Positions 33,496 through 42,952 of a stretch of DNA of 64,000 bases are shown piece after piece; the stretch's first letter is position 1, and each line of letters opens with the position of its first letter. This DNA comes from Acidobacteriota bacterium (GTDB lineage Bacteria; Acidobacteriota; Terriglobia; Terriglobales; Acidobacteriaceae). The translations under genes were made by a program, and so were the position numbers. A model generated the notes under the pieces. That model did not search any database and had not been told where the DNA came from. It worked only from the letters and a program-made list of their open reading frames with translations. The DNA lies in assembly GCA_021780075.1 (NCBI GenBank), contig JAJXZL010000046.1, positions 38,291 to 102,290 of the forward strand, written 5' to 3'.

Positions 33496-33522
33496 AAAAA
33501 GGCCCCTTTTCGGGGCCTTTTC
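33496..33522. terminator. Bidirectional intrinsic terminator
   Basis: AAAAAGGCCCC, loop TTTTC, GGGGCCTTTT: A-run before and T-run after the stem, so it works on both strands. It separates the M24-like gene (rightward) from heme A synthase (leftward). Confidence 0.9.
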
Positions 33523-33550
33523 TGTTCCAGGCAAGGTGTGAGAGCCGGGC

Positions 33551-34516
33551 TTACGGCGCCTGCTCGATCGGCTGCACTGTAAGGCGCGCCGTAAGCACCA
33601 CCAGCGCTGCCCACAGCGTGTCGGCGCCAAGCAGATGCACGACCTGCATCCATACGGGGGCCAGCAGCACCACATCGAGAACTCCCAGTACATACTGTGT
33701 GGCCAACAACAACAGTATTACCGCAGAGAGCACGCGATTGTCCCAGTACGCTGTGCGCCGTGCGGCGCGCACCAGCAGCCAGATAAGGAAGATGCTGGCG
33801 AGGAAGGCGACGGTAGGATGTGTCCATCTCCAACGGACGAGCCAGCCGCTGGTGGCGGAGAAATCCTGTGCCAGCGCGGAACTGAGCGAAGTAACTGGAA
33901 ACAGCGTGTCCCCCAGAGCGGCCAGTGAGCCGGTGACTCCGACAACAAGTACGATGAAGATGCCGAGCGCTGCGCCAACCGGAGCCACCAGCCGAACTGT
34001 GCTGCGCAGGTAGCCATGCCTGCGGCTGAGCATGTGAGCGGTGAGCGTGAGCGCGGCCAGCATCAGCAGCGTATTGGTAAGGTGCAGCGCCAGATAGGGT
34101 GCGCGCAGAGGCGACTGGCTTTGCGCGGTGAGTCCCAGTTTGACGAGGAGAGCGCCGAGTATGGCTTCAACGAGCGTGAATGCGACTGACGCCACTGCCA
34201 TTCTGCGTGCAAGGTGCCCGCGCACCGTGCCGGCAAAGGTCCATATGAGCAGGCCCACGGCTGAGAAGAAGGAGATGCCGCTGGTAATGCGATGCGTAAA
34301 CTCAATCATCGTGTCCACGCGCGGCGAGTGCTGCAAGACAGTGCCATTGCACAGCGGCCAATGGTCACCGCAGCCTGCGCCCGAGCCGGTAGCGCGCACC
34401 AGCGTGCCCCACAGAATGACAGCGATGAAGTAGGCGAGCACTGCCCAGGCAAAGCGGCGCAATGCGGGAGAAGGCAGATGCTGCGCGTCCACGGGAATTG
34501 ATGTTGTAGTCGTCAA
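33551..34516 (-). CDS. ctaA: Heme A synthase (CtaA/COX15 family)
   Basis: 321 residues from TTG 34516, which has GGAG six bases upstream. Eight hydrophobic helices in two four-helix bundles. The conserved His are visible: MIEFTHRITSG, YLALHLTNTLL, WRWTHPTVAF and MQVVHLLGADTLW. GDHWPLCNG after helix 1 is the family signature with the conserved Cys. It oxidises heme O to heme A in the membrane for aa3-type oxidases. No oxidase or ctaB genes are nearby. It lies 45 bp after ackA on the same strand, so it may be the last gene of the phosphoketolase operon, an unusual setting. Confidence 0.92.
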   Translation of the reverse strand: MTTTTSIPVDAQHLPSPALRRFAWAVLAYFIAVILWGTLVRATGSGAGCGDHWPLCNGTVLQHSPRVDTMIEFTHRITSGISFFSAVGLLIWTFAGTVRGHLARRMAVASVAFTLVEAILGALLVKLGLTAQSQSPLRAPYLALHLTNTLLMLAALTLTAHMLSRRHGYLRSTVRLVAPVGAALGIFIVLVVGVTGSLAALGDTLFPVTSLSSALAQDFSATSGWLVRWRWTHPTVAFLASIFLIWLLVRAARRTAYWDNRVLSAVILLLLATQYVLGVLDVVLLAPVWMQVVHLLGADTLWAALVVLTARLTVQPIEQAP

Positions 34517-34561
34517 GGAAAACTCCGTTTGGAACCTACCAGTGTAGAACAGACGGATGCC

Positions 34562-35758
34562 CTATTGTCCGAGCAGGCGCACCACATGGTTCACGATCAT
34601 CAGGTCTTCGGCGGGTGGAATCACGCGTACAGTGATTGGAGAATCGCCGGCAGAGATAACGGCCTCGCCGCGGACGTTGTTGCGCGCGGGGTCAAGCACG
34701 ATGCCGAGTGGCCCAAGGCCGGCGCAGATTTCGGCGCGCGAGGCGATGTCGTTCTCGCCAATGCCGCCGGTGAAGACGAGCATGTCCAGTCCGCCGAGCA
34801 CGGCCATGAAGCTGCCGATCCACTTGGAGATGGTGCGGGTAAAGAGGGTGACGGCCATGCGGGCTCGCTCGTCGCCCTGAGCAATTGCATCACGCAATCC
34901 GCGCATGTCATTGGTCAGGCCGCTCACGCCCAGCAGGCCGGCCTTCTTGCTGGCAAAGGTCTCCAGCTTGTCTGCGGCTTCGGCGGTGTTGGGTGTTTCA
35001 GCCGCAATCTGTCGCAGCACAAAGAGCAGAACGCCGGGGTCGATGTCGCCAGTGCGTGTGCCGCTGATAATGCCGCCGGTGGGCGTGAGGCCCATGGATG
35101 TATCCACGCATTTGCCATTGCGGATGGCGGTGATGGATGCACCGTTGCCGAGGTGGGCCACGATCAGCCGCGCCGGAGTTTCTGAACCGAGCTGATAGAC
35201 GATCGACTCATAACTGATGCCGTGATAGCCGTAGCGGCGCACACCGATGGCGGCGTACTCCTCTGGAATCGGCAGGCGCCATGCTTCTTCCGGCATGGTG
35301 CGGTGGAAGTACGTATCGAGACAAACGAAGTTGGGCACGCCGGGAAAGAGGCGCAGCGCCTCGCGCATGATGTAAACGGCGATGGGCGTGTGCAGCGGTG
35401 CAAAGGCTGTGTAGCGCTCCATTTCGTCAATCAGCTCCGGAGTAATGAGCTGGTTCTCCTTAATCGTGGGCCCACCAGAAACCATGCGATGCCCGATCGC
35501 TGCCGGAGCAGGGAAGTCGCCGGAGTGGAGAGCGTCGGCCACCATCTTGAAGGCGACGGCGCGCGTGGGCAGGGCCGGATTCTGGTCGACGAGCTTGTTG
35601 CCCGCTGCGTCCTTGATCCAGAACTTGCCCAGATCCGTGCCGATGCCGTCTACTGCGCCCTCGAAGAGCCTGGTGCGCTCGCCATTGCGCGCTTCATAGA
35701 CCGAGAACTTGATAGAAGAGGAACCGCTGTTTAAAACCAATACGGGCAAAGACGCCAT
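34562..35758 (-). CDS. ackA: Acetate kinase
   Basis: 398 residues from ATG 35758; the frame to 35848 continues upstream without support. All ASKHA features: LVLNSGSSSIKFSVYE at the N-terminus, GHRMVSGG, DTYFHRTMPEEA (catalytic region), VRRYGYHGISY, IVAHLGNGASI, TGDIDPGVLLFVL (in part) and FTGGIGENDI. It makes acetate and ATP from acetyl-phosphate. It follows the phosphoketolase gene by 117 bp with a hairpin between, the standard partner arrangement: phosphoketolase provides the acetyl-phosphate. Confidence 0.95.
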   Translation of the reverse strand: MASLPVLVLNSGSSSIKFSVYEARNGERTRLFEGAVDGIGTDLGKFWIKDAAGNKLVDQNPALPTRAVAFKMVADALHSGDFPAPAAIGHRMVSGGPTIKENQLITPELIDEMERYTAFAPLHTPIAVYIMREALRLFPGVPNFVCLDTYFHRTMPEEAWRLPIPEEYAAIGVRRYGYHGISYESIVYQLGSETPARLIVAHLGNGASITAIRNGKCVDTSMGLTPTGGIISGTRTGDIDPGVLLFVLRQIAAETPNTAEAADKLETFASKKAGLLGVSGLTNDMRGLRDAIAQGDERARMAVTLFTRTISKWIGSFMAVLGGLDMLVFTGGIGENDIASRAEICAGLGPLGIVLDPARNNVRGEAVISAGDSPITVRVIPPAEDLMIVNHVVRLLGQ

Positions 35759-35814
35759 TGAGAAAAACCTCTGCGGGTTGGTGCCGAACGAGTCAGCTGT
35801 CAGTTGTGGTCTGT

Positions 35815-35860
35815 GATGGCCCATCGTTACGACAGAAAGATGTGGCAACGACGGGCCATC
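35815..35860 (-). promoter_or_regulatory. Stem-loop between phosphoketolase and acetate kinase genes
   Basis: GATGGCCC-a-TCGTT (35815-35828) pairs with AACGA-c-GGGCCATC (35847-35860), 13 pairs and one mismatch, loop of 18. No T-run follows on the minus strand, so read-through into ackA is likely. Its role may be mRNA processing or partial termination. Confidence 0.5.
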
Positions 35861-35875
35861 TGGCTAGCGAGTGAG

Positions 35876-38251
35876 TCAGCTTTGTGTCCATCTCCAGTCG
35901 CGAATTTCCGGCAGGTCTTCGCCGTTTTCTGTTACATACAGACGGTGGCGCTGAATGGCTTCGGAGTACCATTGCCTGGCGTCTTCTACCTGCGATGCAA
36001 GGCGCGGGACGCGCGAGATGGCGTCGAGCGCCAACTGGAAGCGGTCAATATTGTTGAGCACGCACATGTCGAAGGGCGTGGTCGTTGTGCCCTCTTCCTT
36101 GTAGCCGCGCACGTGAAGGTGATCGTGGTTGTGACGCCGGTAGGTGAGCCGGTGAATGAGCCACGGATAGCCGTGAAATGCAAAGACGGCGGGCGCATTC
36201 GGTGGAAAGATGCGATCGAACTCCTCGTCGGGCAGCCCGTGCGGATGTTCGGATTGCGGCTGAAGAGCCATGAGGTCAACCACGTTTACCACGCGGATGC
36301 GCAGGTCAGGAATCCTGGCGCGCAGCAGCGTAACGGCGGCCAGCGTTTCCAGCGTAGGTACGTCGCCACAGCAGGTCATGACGACGTCTGGCTTGCCGTC
36401 GTCATTTGATGCCCACGGCCAGATGCCGACGCCAGTTGTGCAGTGCGCGATGGCCTCATCCATGGTGAGCCATTGCGGAGCAGGCTGCTTGCCGGCCACG
36501 ATGAGATTGATGTAGTTCTTGCTGCGCAGGCAGTGGTCGGCGACCGAGAGTAGCGTGTTGGCGTCGGGCGGCAGATAGACGCGCACCACGTCGGCTTTCT
36601 TGTTGACAAGGTGGTCAATGAAGCCTGGGTCCTGGTGCGAGAAACCGTTGTGATCCTGTCGCCACACGAGGGAGCTGAGCAGGTAGTTGAGCGAGGCGAT
36701 GGGCTTGCGCCAGGGAATCGTGCGCGTGACCTTCAGCCATTTTGCATGCTGGTTCACCATCGAATCCACAATGTGGATGAATGCCTCGTAGCAGGAAAAG
36801 AAGCCGTGGCGTCCCGTGAGCAGGTAGCCCTCGAACCAGCCCTGGCACATGTGCTCGCTCAGAACTTCCATCACGCGCCCAGTCGGCGACAGGTTCTCAT
36901 CCACCGGCAGAGTTTCCGCCATCCAGGTCTTACCTGTTCCGTTGATTACGTCGCCGATGCGGTTTGAGGCCGTCTCATCGGGGCCGAAGACGCGGAAGTT
37001 CTTCTGGTCTTTGTTTGCTTCCATCACCGCGTGCAGCAGGCGCCCCAGCACGCGCGTGGATTCGACGTCCGCCTGGCCGCGGCCCTCGATCTTTACCGCG
37101 AAGTCGCGGAAGCTGGGCACCTTGAGCGGCGTCAGCAACAGGCCTCCGTTGGCATGGGCGTTCATGCCCATGCGCCGTCTTCCCCTAGGCGCCAACTCGG
37201 CCAGTTCATCGCGGAATGCGCCCTTCTCGTCAAACAACTCATCCGGCTTGTAACTGAGTAGCCATTCTTCCAGCAGGCGCAGGTGGTCCGGCTTTTCGCG
37301 TAGTTCGCTGAAGGGCACCTGATGCGCACGCCAGGTGTTTTCGACTGGCTTGCCATCGACGACTTTCGGGCCGGTCCAACCCTTAGGCGTGCGCAGGATG
37401 AGCATGGGCCAGCGAGGACGCTCGGTTGAGCCATTTTCGCGCGCGGCCTTCTGGATCTCTGCGATACGGTCGAAGATGGTGTCAAAGGTAGCGGCAGCCT
37501 GCTGGTGCATGACGGCAGGGTCATCGCCCTCGAGCGTGAAGGGCTCGTAGCCGTAGCCGCGCATTAGATCTTCAAGCTCGGCGTGGGGAATGCGGGCCAG
37601 TACGGTGGGATTCGCGATCTTGTAGCCGTTCAAGTGCAGAATGGGCAGCACCGCGCCATCGGTGGCGGGATTGAGGAACTTGTTGGAGTGCCAGCTTGTT
37701 GCCAGCGGTCCGGTCTCGGCCTCTCCATCGCCGACCACGCAGGCGACGACGAGGGATGGATTGTCGAACGCTGCGCCGAAAGCATGCACGAGCGAGTAGC
37801 CCAGTTCGCCGCCCTCGTGGATGGAGCCGGGCGTCTCTGGCGCGACATGGCTGGGAATGCCATAGGGCCAGCTGAATTGGCGGAAGAGGCGCTTGATGCC
37901 GTCTCTATTCTGTTCGATGTGGGGATAAATCTCAGTGTAGGAGCCTTCAAGGTAAGTGTTGGCCACGAGTCCCGGCCCGCCGTGGCCCGGACCAATGATG
38001 TAGATCATGTTCAGGCCGCGTTCGCGGATCAGGCGGTTCCAGTGAACATAGAGGAAATTAAGACCGGGGGTGGTGCCCCAATGGCCCAGGAGGCGCGGTT
38101 TTACGTCGTCGAGCGTGAGGGGGTGGTCAAGCAGGGGGTTGTCCTTGAGATAAATCTGGCCGACGGAGAGGTAGTTGGCGGCACGCCAGTAGGCATCCAT
38201 CCTGGCCAACGTTTCCGGGCTCAGGGGGCCTTGGCTCGTTGTATTGCTCAT
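35876..38251 (-). CDS. xfp: Phosphoketolase (xylulose-5-P/fructose-6-P)
   Basis: 791 residues from ATG 38251 (GAGG six bases upstream), full length. Signature regions: [20 protein letters not shown] (in part), [20 protein letters not shown] (in part), [19 protein letters not shown] (TPP/Mg site), [15 protein letters not shown] stretch reading [18 protein letters not shown] (in part), and [11 protein letters not shown] and [13 protein letters not shown] in the C-terminal half. It cleaves xylulose-5-P (and possibly fructose-6-P) with phosphate to acetyl-phosphate and a triose or tetrose phosphate. A Crp-type operator lies 66 bp upstream. Operon with ackA and perhaps ctaA. Confidence 0.95.
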   Translation of the reverse strand: MSNTTSQGPLSPETLARMDAYWRAANYLSVGQIYLKDNPLLDHPLTLDDVKPRLLGHWGTTPGLNFLYVHWNRLIRERGLNMIYIIGPGHGGPGLVANTYLEGSYTEIYPHIEQNRDGIKRLFRQFSWPYGIPSHVAPETPGSIHEGGELGYSLVHAFGAAFDNPSLVVACVVGDGEAETGPLATSWHSNKFLNPATDGAVLPILHLNGYKIANPTVLARIPHAELEDLMRGYGYEPFTLEGDDPAVMHQQAAATFDTIFDRIAEIQKAARENGSTERPRWPMLILRTPKGWTGPKVVDGKPVENTWRAHQVPFSELREKPDHLRLLEEWLLSYKPDELFDEKGAFRDELAELAPRGRRRMGMNAHANGGLLLTPLKVPSFRDFAVKIEGRGQADVESTRVLGRLLHAVMEANKDQKNFRVFGPDETASNRIGDVINGTGKTWMAETLPVDENLSPTGRVMEVLSEHMCQGWFEGYLLTGRHGFFSCYEAFIHIVDSMVNQHAKWLKVTRTIPWRKPIASLNYLLSSLVWRQDHNGFSHQDPGFIDHLVNKKADVVRVYLPPDANTLLSVADHCLRSKNYINLIVAGKQPAPQWLTMDEAIAHCTTGVGIWPWASNDDGKPDVVMTCCGDVPTLETLAAVTLLRARIPDLRIRVVNVVDLMALQPQSEHPHGLPDEEFDRIFPPNAPAVFAFHGYPWLIHRLTYRRHNHDHLHVRGYKEEGTTTTPFDMCVLNNIDRFQLALDAISRVPRLASQVEDARQWYSEAIQRHRLYVTENGEDLPEIRDWRWTQS

Positions 38252-38316
38252 GATGTACCTCGCAAGGGGAGAATTGCGTGCCACTCAAGCCTAGCAGCGA
38301 TGGCGGAAGGCCATGG

Positions 38317-38330
38317 GTGATTCAAGTCAC
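38317..38330 (-). promoter_or_regulatory. Crp-type operator
   Basis: GTGA-TTCAAG-TCAC, 66 bp upstream of the phosphoketolase start, about the same distance as the site before the Usp gene at 23905. It links the acetate-forming operon to the stress block at 20-24 kb. Confidence 0.5.
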
Positions 38331-38396
38331 ACGCGGGCAGAGCGAAAAACCAGTTTATGAGACGGGGCAAGGCGCTCTCAGTGAGTTTTGGCGGGG

Positions 38397-39497
38397 CTAG
38401 AAGTAGCGCTTGAGCTTGAGAATCTGGGACTCGAAGCCGTACCACAGCGCTGCGGCGACCGCGGTGGAGGCGGCGAAGCGGAAGGCGACGATGGCGAGGT
38501 TGCCAGGAATGCCATAGGGGTCCATGCGCAGGTCGAACCAGCCGAAGTAGATGAAGACGGAGATGTGAACCATGTAGAGGCCGTAGCTGATGCGGCCATA
38601 GAAGGCGACTGGGCCTCGGCGCAGCAGCATGTGGATGGGATTGTGTGCCCCTGCAGAAGCAGCAAGCGCAAGAATGGCTCCGCCGTAGCCAAAGGCCAGA
38701 GCTGTGTCAAGAAACGCGGTGCCGGCAGCGATGGTGAAAACAGCAATCCAGCCGGCGATCAACGATGCAAGACCGAGCGTGAGCCAGGTGCGGCGGCTGA
38801 GCGAGAGCGTGTAGAGGCCAATGGCGAGCAGACTGCCGAGGGCGAGGCCGTCGAGGTGCGTGAGGGTGTGCGTTGGCGTAATCCAGCCGGGATGCGCGCG
38901 GCGAAAAAGGGGTGATGCAACGAGCGCGCCGACGAGCGGCAGGGCAAGCAGCGCGGGGTTGCGCAGCCACTTTACGGCAGGCGCCCATACGAAGTAGTAC
39001 TGCTCCTCAATGGCAAGTGCCCATGTGGGACCCAATGCCGGAGGGAGCGCGAGGGGAAACAGGTTCTGCAGAAAAAGCAGATAAGCCCACCACGGCGCGG
39101 TGCGCACGGCGTGCCAGACGCTCCCGCCGACGAACCAGGGAGCGTTGGCGTACACAAAGGCCAGGAGGAGCAGGTAGACGGGCCAGATGCGCAGCGCGCG
39201 CCGCGCGTGGAAGTTGTGGAAGTAGTGTGGCCGGTTGCGGGCGGTGAGCAGGTTGCAGGTGATGAGAAATCCGCTGAGGAAGAAGAAGAGCGTGACGCCG
39301 GACCAGCCCCAGATGGCAATGGGATAAAGCCATGTGCCCACGAGACGCGGATAGCAGTGATAGAGGACCACGGCGAGGATCGCGAGACCACGCAGCCCGT
39401 CAAGTTCCGGCAGGTAATTGGGCAGCCAGGTTGGGCGCTGGATGGGCAAAGTGGTGTCCGGACCGGTGAGTACTTCCAGGTGGCTGCGCTCCGCCAC
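38397..39497 (-). CDS. Acyltransferase 3 family membrane protein (OafA/YrhL type)
   Basis: 366 residues with about ten hydrophobic helices. Family landmarks: YLPELDGLRGLAILAVVLYH (in part) with the catalytic-type His after helix 1, GVTLFFFLSGFLITCNLL (in part), FHARRALRIWPVYLLLL and TWALAIEEQYYFVWAP. It transfers acyl groups (often acetyl) to a surface or secreted glycan, lipid or small molecule. It follows proC by 42 bp on the same strand. The Arg-rich antisense frame over it is a shadow. Confidence 0.88.
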   Translation of the reverse strand: MAERSHLEVLTGPDTTLPIQRPTWLPNYLPELDGLRGLAILAVVLYHCYPRLVGTWLYPIAIWGWSGVTLFFFLSGFLITCNLLTARNRPHYFHNFHARRALRIWPVYLLLLAFVYANAPWFVGGSVWHAVRTAPWWAYLLFLQNLFPLALPPALGPTWALAIEEQYYFVWAPAVKWLRNPALLALPLVGALVASPLFRRAHPGWITPTHTLTHLDGLALGSLLAIGLYTLSLSRRTWLTLGLASLIAGWIAVFTIAAGTAFLDTALAFGYGGAILALAASAGAHNPIHMLLRRGPVAFYGRISYGLYMVHISVFIYFGWFDLRMDPYGIPGNLAIVAFRFAASTAVAAALWYGFESQILKLKRYF

Positions 39498-39539
39498 GGG
39501 TACGAAGAGTGTACCTTGGCGACGGAGCGCGACGGGTTG

Positions 39540-40394
39540 TTATCCTGCCGCCAGCTCTTTGGCGCGCTGCGTGGCCCGCATGACGGCCTTGATGAGAGTG
39601 ACGCGCAGGCCGCCTTCCTCGAGTTCCAGGATGCCGTCGATGGTGCAGCCGGCGGGGGTGGTGACGGCGTCTTTGAGGAGCGCGGGGTGATAGCCGGTTT
39701 CAAGCACCATCTTGGCGGCTCCGAAGACGGTTTGCGCAGCCAGTTGCGTGGCGGTATCGCGGGGCAGGCCCACCTTGACGCCGGCCTCGGCGAGCGCCTC
39801 AATGATGATGTAGATGTACGCCGGTCCTGAGGCTGAGAGGCCGGTGACGGCGTCCATGTGCTTCTCGTCAACGACGACGGTGCGGCCCACGGTTTCAAAG
39901 ATGCGATGGGCCAGTTCCATCTGCTCGTCGGAGACAAAGCGCCCGCGGCAGAGGGCGGCGGCTCCAGCGCCAAGGGCCGAGGGCGTGTTGGGCATGGCGC
40001 GAATGACGGCGATATCCATGCCGGCGGCTTCTTCAATGGCTCGCGTCTTGACGGACGCGGCAAAGGAGACCAGGGTCTTGTTTTTGGTGAGCGCGGGGCG
40101 AATCTCTTCGACCAGTTCGGGCACCTGATAGGGCTTGACGCCGAGCAGGATGAGGTCAGACTGGCTGGCGGCTTCCAGATTGTTGGTGCTCACGTCCACG
40201 CCCCACTGCGTGCTGAGGGCGACGGCGCGTTCGGCGTGGCCCACGGTGGCGTGGATCTGTTCGGGGGCGAAGAGGTTCTGCTTGAGAAAAGCCTGCAAGA
40301 GGATGCCGCCCATTTTGCCGGCGCCGAGTACGGCGACTTTTACGTTGGGCAACTGCGCGGGTACCTGAGTGGCCTCGACGGCGATCTCTGCCAT
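39540..40394 (-). CDS. proC: Pyrroline-5-carboxylate reductase
   Basis: 284 residues. The N-terminal Rossmann domain starts at VAVLGAGKMGGILLQAFLKQ (in part), followed by LILLGVKPYQVPELVEE, VIRAMPNTPSALGAGA and the C-terminal dimer domain with DAVTGLSASGPAYIYIIIEA (in part) and VTTPAGCTIDGILELEEGG (in part). It reduces pyrroline-5-carboxylate to proline with NAD(P)H in the cytoplasm. Upstream is the intergenic element copy B. Confidence 0.95.
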   Translation of the reverse strand: MAEIAVEATQVPAQLPNVKVAVLGAGKMGGILLQAFLKQNLFAPEQIHATVGHAERAVALSTQWGVDVSTNNLEAASQSDLILLGVKPYQVPELVEEIRPALTKNKTLVSFAASVKTRAIEEAAGMDIAVIRAMPNTPSALGAGAAALCRGRFVSDEQMELAHRIFETVGRTVVVDEKHMDAVTGLSASGPAYIYIIIEALAEAGVKVGLPRDTATQLAAQTVFGAAKMVLETGYHPALLKDAVTTPAGCTIDGILELEEGGLRVTLIKAVMRATQRAKELAAG

Positions 40395-40507
40395 GTGATT
40401 CCTTGTCGTTGAGAGAGTGGTGGTTCAGTTTCAAGGATACTCGCAGTTGCGGAAATCGAGGATAGGGAACAGGGAGCAGGCGGTGCGGGCTTCACGAGCC
40501 CGCGTAA

Positions 40508-40702
40508 TTTTCTGCACGCATTCTGTGGAAAACTTCAAATAAAAAAAGGGGGGGTAGGGGGGTAGGGGGGGTGCCTTTAGCCGCTAGCTTTTAGCTTCCA
40601 GCTCCTGGCTGGGGTGCTGACTCGACGGAATCCTGTATGGACCGGGAACATCCTTGGCAGATTTCTACTGACCCAATTCCATTGTGCAGGATTGAGGGGA
40701 AA
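40508..40702 (-). repeat. Intergenic element, copy B (G-tract plus conserved box)
   Basis: On the minus strand the order is: conserved box 1 (40702 to 40660, sharing GCACAATGGAATTGGGT and flanks with copy A at about 40 of 43 positions), a variable spacer of about 85 bp, three C-runs split by TA (about 40572-40548), an A/T-rich stretch and TTTTCCACA (about 40533-40525). On the plus strand the tract gives three runs of at least six G. It fills part of the 680-bp gap between proC and the DUF885 gene; nothing coding was seen in that gap. Confidence 0.7.
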
Positions 40703-40985
40703 TTATCTGCAAGGTGGATGGAGGAAATTTTGCGGTGCTGGGTGAGGGTTGAACACTCCCATCCATGTCGTCCGCTGCTAGTGTGGTGAATCTGAAGTTC
40801 GTTGTACATATCGCAAAAGAGCAACCGCAGATCTTTCGACTCCGTTTGGCCTAAAAAGGCCAAACTATGCTCAAGATGACAGCTCAATTATGATGCGAAC
40901 TTTAGACTCAGGACACGAGCGGACGTTGTCATGCATGGGGCAGCCCGGGCTGATGGAGGTTGGTGGAATTCCAGGTCCCTAAGGA

Positions 40986-41013
40986 GACCCTTCGACAAGC
41001 TCAGGGCAGGCTC
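40986..41013 (+). repeat. Dispersed 28-bp repeat, copy 2
   Basis: Plus-strand match (25 of 28) to the minus strand of 6255-6282. It lies 62 bp beyond the stop of the leftward DUF885 gene. Confidence 0.7.
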
Positions 41014-41074
41014 TGGGGCACCCATTGTTCGTGGTGCGCCAGCCGCCTGCCCAAGGCATATGGGAGGTCAGGTC

Positions 41075-42937
41075 CTAATTGGGGTTGTTTGTGGATGGCG
41101 CTTTCTGGCTGGCGATCCAGTTGTCGATGCGAGTGCTGAGGACGTCGAGGGGCAGAGCACCTGCGTCCAGCACCTGATCGTGGAAGGCACGGATGTCGAA
41201 TTTTGGGCCGAGGGCTGCCTTGGCGCGGTCGCGCAGCTCGAGGATTTTGAGTTGGCCGATTTTGTAGGCAAGAGCCTGGCTGGGCCAGGCGATGTAGCGG
41301 TCCACCTCTGACTGCACGTCGGTCTCGTCGATGGACGAGTGGTCGTGGAAGAAATCGACCATCTGTTGTCGCGTCCAGTGTTGGGAGTGGACGCCGGTAT
41401 CGACGACGAGGCGGATGGCGCGCCAGATATCCCCTTCGAGGCGGCCGTAGTCGGAGTAGGGATCCTGGTAGAAGCCGACGTCTTTGCCCAGCCGCTCTGC
41501 GTACAGGCCCCATCCCTCAGTATATGCGGTGAAGTGCTCGTACTTGCGGAAGGTGGGAATGTCGGTGAGTTCCTGGGCGATGGAGATCTGCAGATGATGG
41601 CCGGGAAGACCTTCGTGATAGGCGATGGACTCCGCGTCATAGAGGTTGCGGTCCGTGGCGTTGTATGTGTCGATGAACAGGCGACCGGGGCGGCTGCCAT
41701 CGGCTGCTCCCGGCTGATAGTAGGCTGTAGCGGCCGTTTTTTCGAGATAGGGGGGCACGGGCACAACCTCAAACGGCGCTTTGGGCAGATGGCCGAAGAG
41801 CTGCGGCAGCTTGGCCTGCATTGGCTTGAGATAGCCGCGATATGCGTCGAGAAGCGCTTCGGCTGAGGCGGGGTGCAGCTTGGGATTGGTCTTGAGGGTG
41901 GCCTGGAAGGTTTTCAGGTCCTTGAAGCCGAGCTTCTGCGCGATGGCCAGCATTTCGGCTTCATCCTTTTTCACTTCGTCGAGGCCGATCTGGTGAATCT
42001 GCGCGGCGGTCAGGTTGGTGGTTGTGGTCTTGCGAATGAGGAACTGGTAGTACTTGTCCCCGTCGGACAGGGCCCAGATGCCGGGCTCGGTGCGGCAAGC
42101 GGGGATGTAGCTGACCTGAAGGAAGCGGGCAAAGCGCTGGTAGGCAGGCAGCACCTGCGTGCTGATGGCCTTGAGCATTTCATCCTTGATGCGCGCCTGC
42201 TCGTCGGCGGAGATGGAGGCAGGAAACTTTTTGAGCGGCAGAGCGAGAGGCGAGTCTTCTGGTTTCTGATTGGCCAGTTGCTGCACCTGCTCGAGAGTCT
42301 TTTCGAGCAGGTACTTGGGCGGCATGCGCTGGTCATCCATGCCGATGGACATGTTGGTCGTGACCTGACCGAAGGCCTTGGGCATCGCATGCAGGCGTGC
42401 AATCCAGTCGTCGTAGTCCTTGACCGTGGTGAAGCTGAGGCTGGCGGCAAGTTGCGGGAACTCGGAGTAGATGCCGCCCATCTGGTTGACGGGCATCTCC
42501 CACTCCTTGAATTCGGCAGCCTCCTGGTCGTCGACAAACCGGCGCAGCAGCAGGTCGCGGCTGGTCTGTTCCTGGCCGGTGAAGCCAGTGGGATCGATGG
42601 CAGCGAGGCGGAGCATGTAGTTCTGCTCGGTGGCCAGCCAATCGTTGTAGGCCTTCACGGAGTGGTCGCTGAGCTGATCGTTGAAGCGTTTGTCGCCGAT
42701 GAAAGAGGCGAACTCTGGCGAGTGCTGGAGGTAGGTGTCCCAGTAGTCCTTGAAGAGTTCGTTGAGGGCGGCGCGGCGGTCTGCTAGGGGCGGGATGGTT
42801 TTTGCCTGTGCACGCAGCATGGGTTGAAGAGCCGGTACGAGCAGGAGAACAACCGCGAGGGACGGGAGCAGGAGTTTTCTCAACGGAGTGAACCTCAAGG
42901 CAAACGCGCCTAACCATCGAGTGTAGAACCCGCGCAC
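41075..42937 (-). CDS. DUF885-family exported metallopeptidase-like protein
   Basis: 620 residues in the longest frame. A hydrophobic signal stretch (LLLPSLAVVLLLVPALQPML, in part) follows about 20 residues, so it is exported. A TTG at 42883 with GAGG nine bases upstream would give a cleaner signal peptide and is a good alternative start. The DUF885 domain covers nearly all the rest and contains the zinc-binding motif HEGLPGHHLQ with the downstream Glu in YTEGWGLYAERLG, as in gluzincin peptidases. The C-terminal part is helical. It is 15 bp downstream of the AAA+ gene, so co-transcription is likely. Confidence 0.88.
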   Translation of the reverse strand: MRGFYTRWLGAFALRFTPLRKLLLPSLAVVLLLVPALQPMLRAQAKTIPPLADRRAALNELFKDYWDTYLQHSPEFASFIGDKRFNDQLSDHSVKAYNDWLATEQNYMLRLAAIDPTGFTGQEQTSRDLLLRRFVDDQEAAEFKEWEMPVNQMGGIYSEFPQLAASLSFTTVKDYDDWIARLHAMPKAFGQVTTNMSIGMDDQRMPPKYLLEKTLEQVQQLANQKPEDSPLALPLKKFPASISADEQARIKDEMLKAISTQVLPAYQRFARFLQVSYIPACRTEPGIWALSDGDKYYQFLIRKTTTTNLTAAQIHQIGLDEVKKDEAEMLAIAQKLGFKDLKTFQATLKTNPKLHPASAEALLDAYRGYLKPMQAKLPQLFGHLPKAPFEVVPVPPYLEKTAATAYYQPGAADGSRPGRLFIDTYNATDRNLYDAESIAYHEGLPGHHLQISIAQELTDIPTFRKYEHFTAYTEGWGLYAERLGKDVGFYQDPYSDYGRLEGDIWRAIRLVVDTGVHSQHWTRQQMVDFFHDHSSIDETDVQSEVDRYIAWPSQALAYKIGQLKILELRDRAKAALGPKFDIRAFHDQVLDAGALPLDVLSTRIDNWIASQKAPSTNNPN

Positions 42938-42952
42938 GGTATGGAAGAAAGT

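Noticed and set aside
40548..40572. G-tract as an isolated quadruplex regulatory site
   Set aside because: It is part of a larger element shared with 16.0 kb, so I report the element instead of the tract alone.
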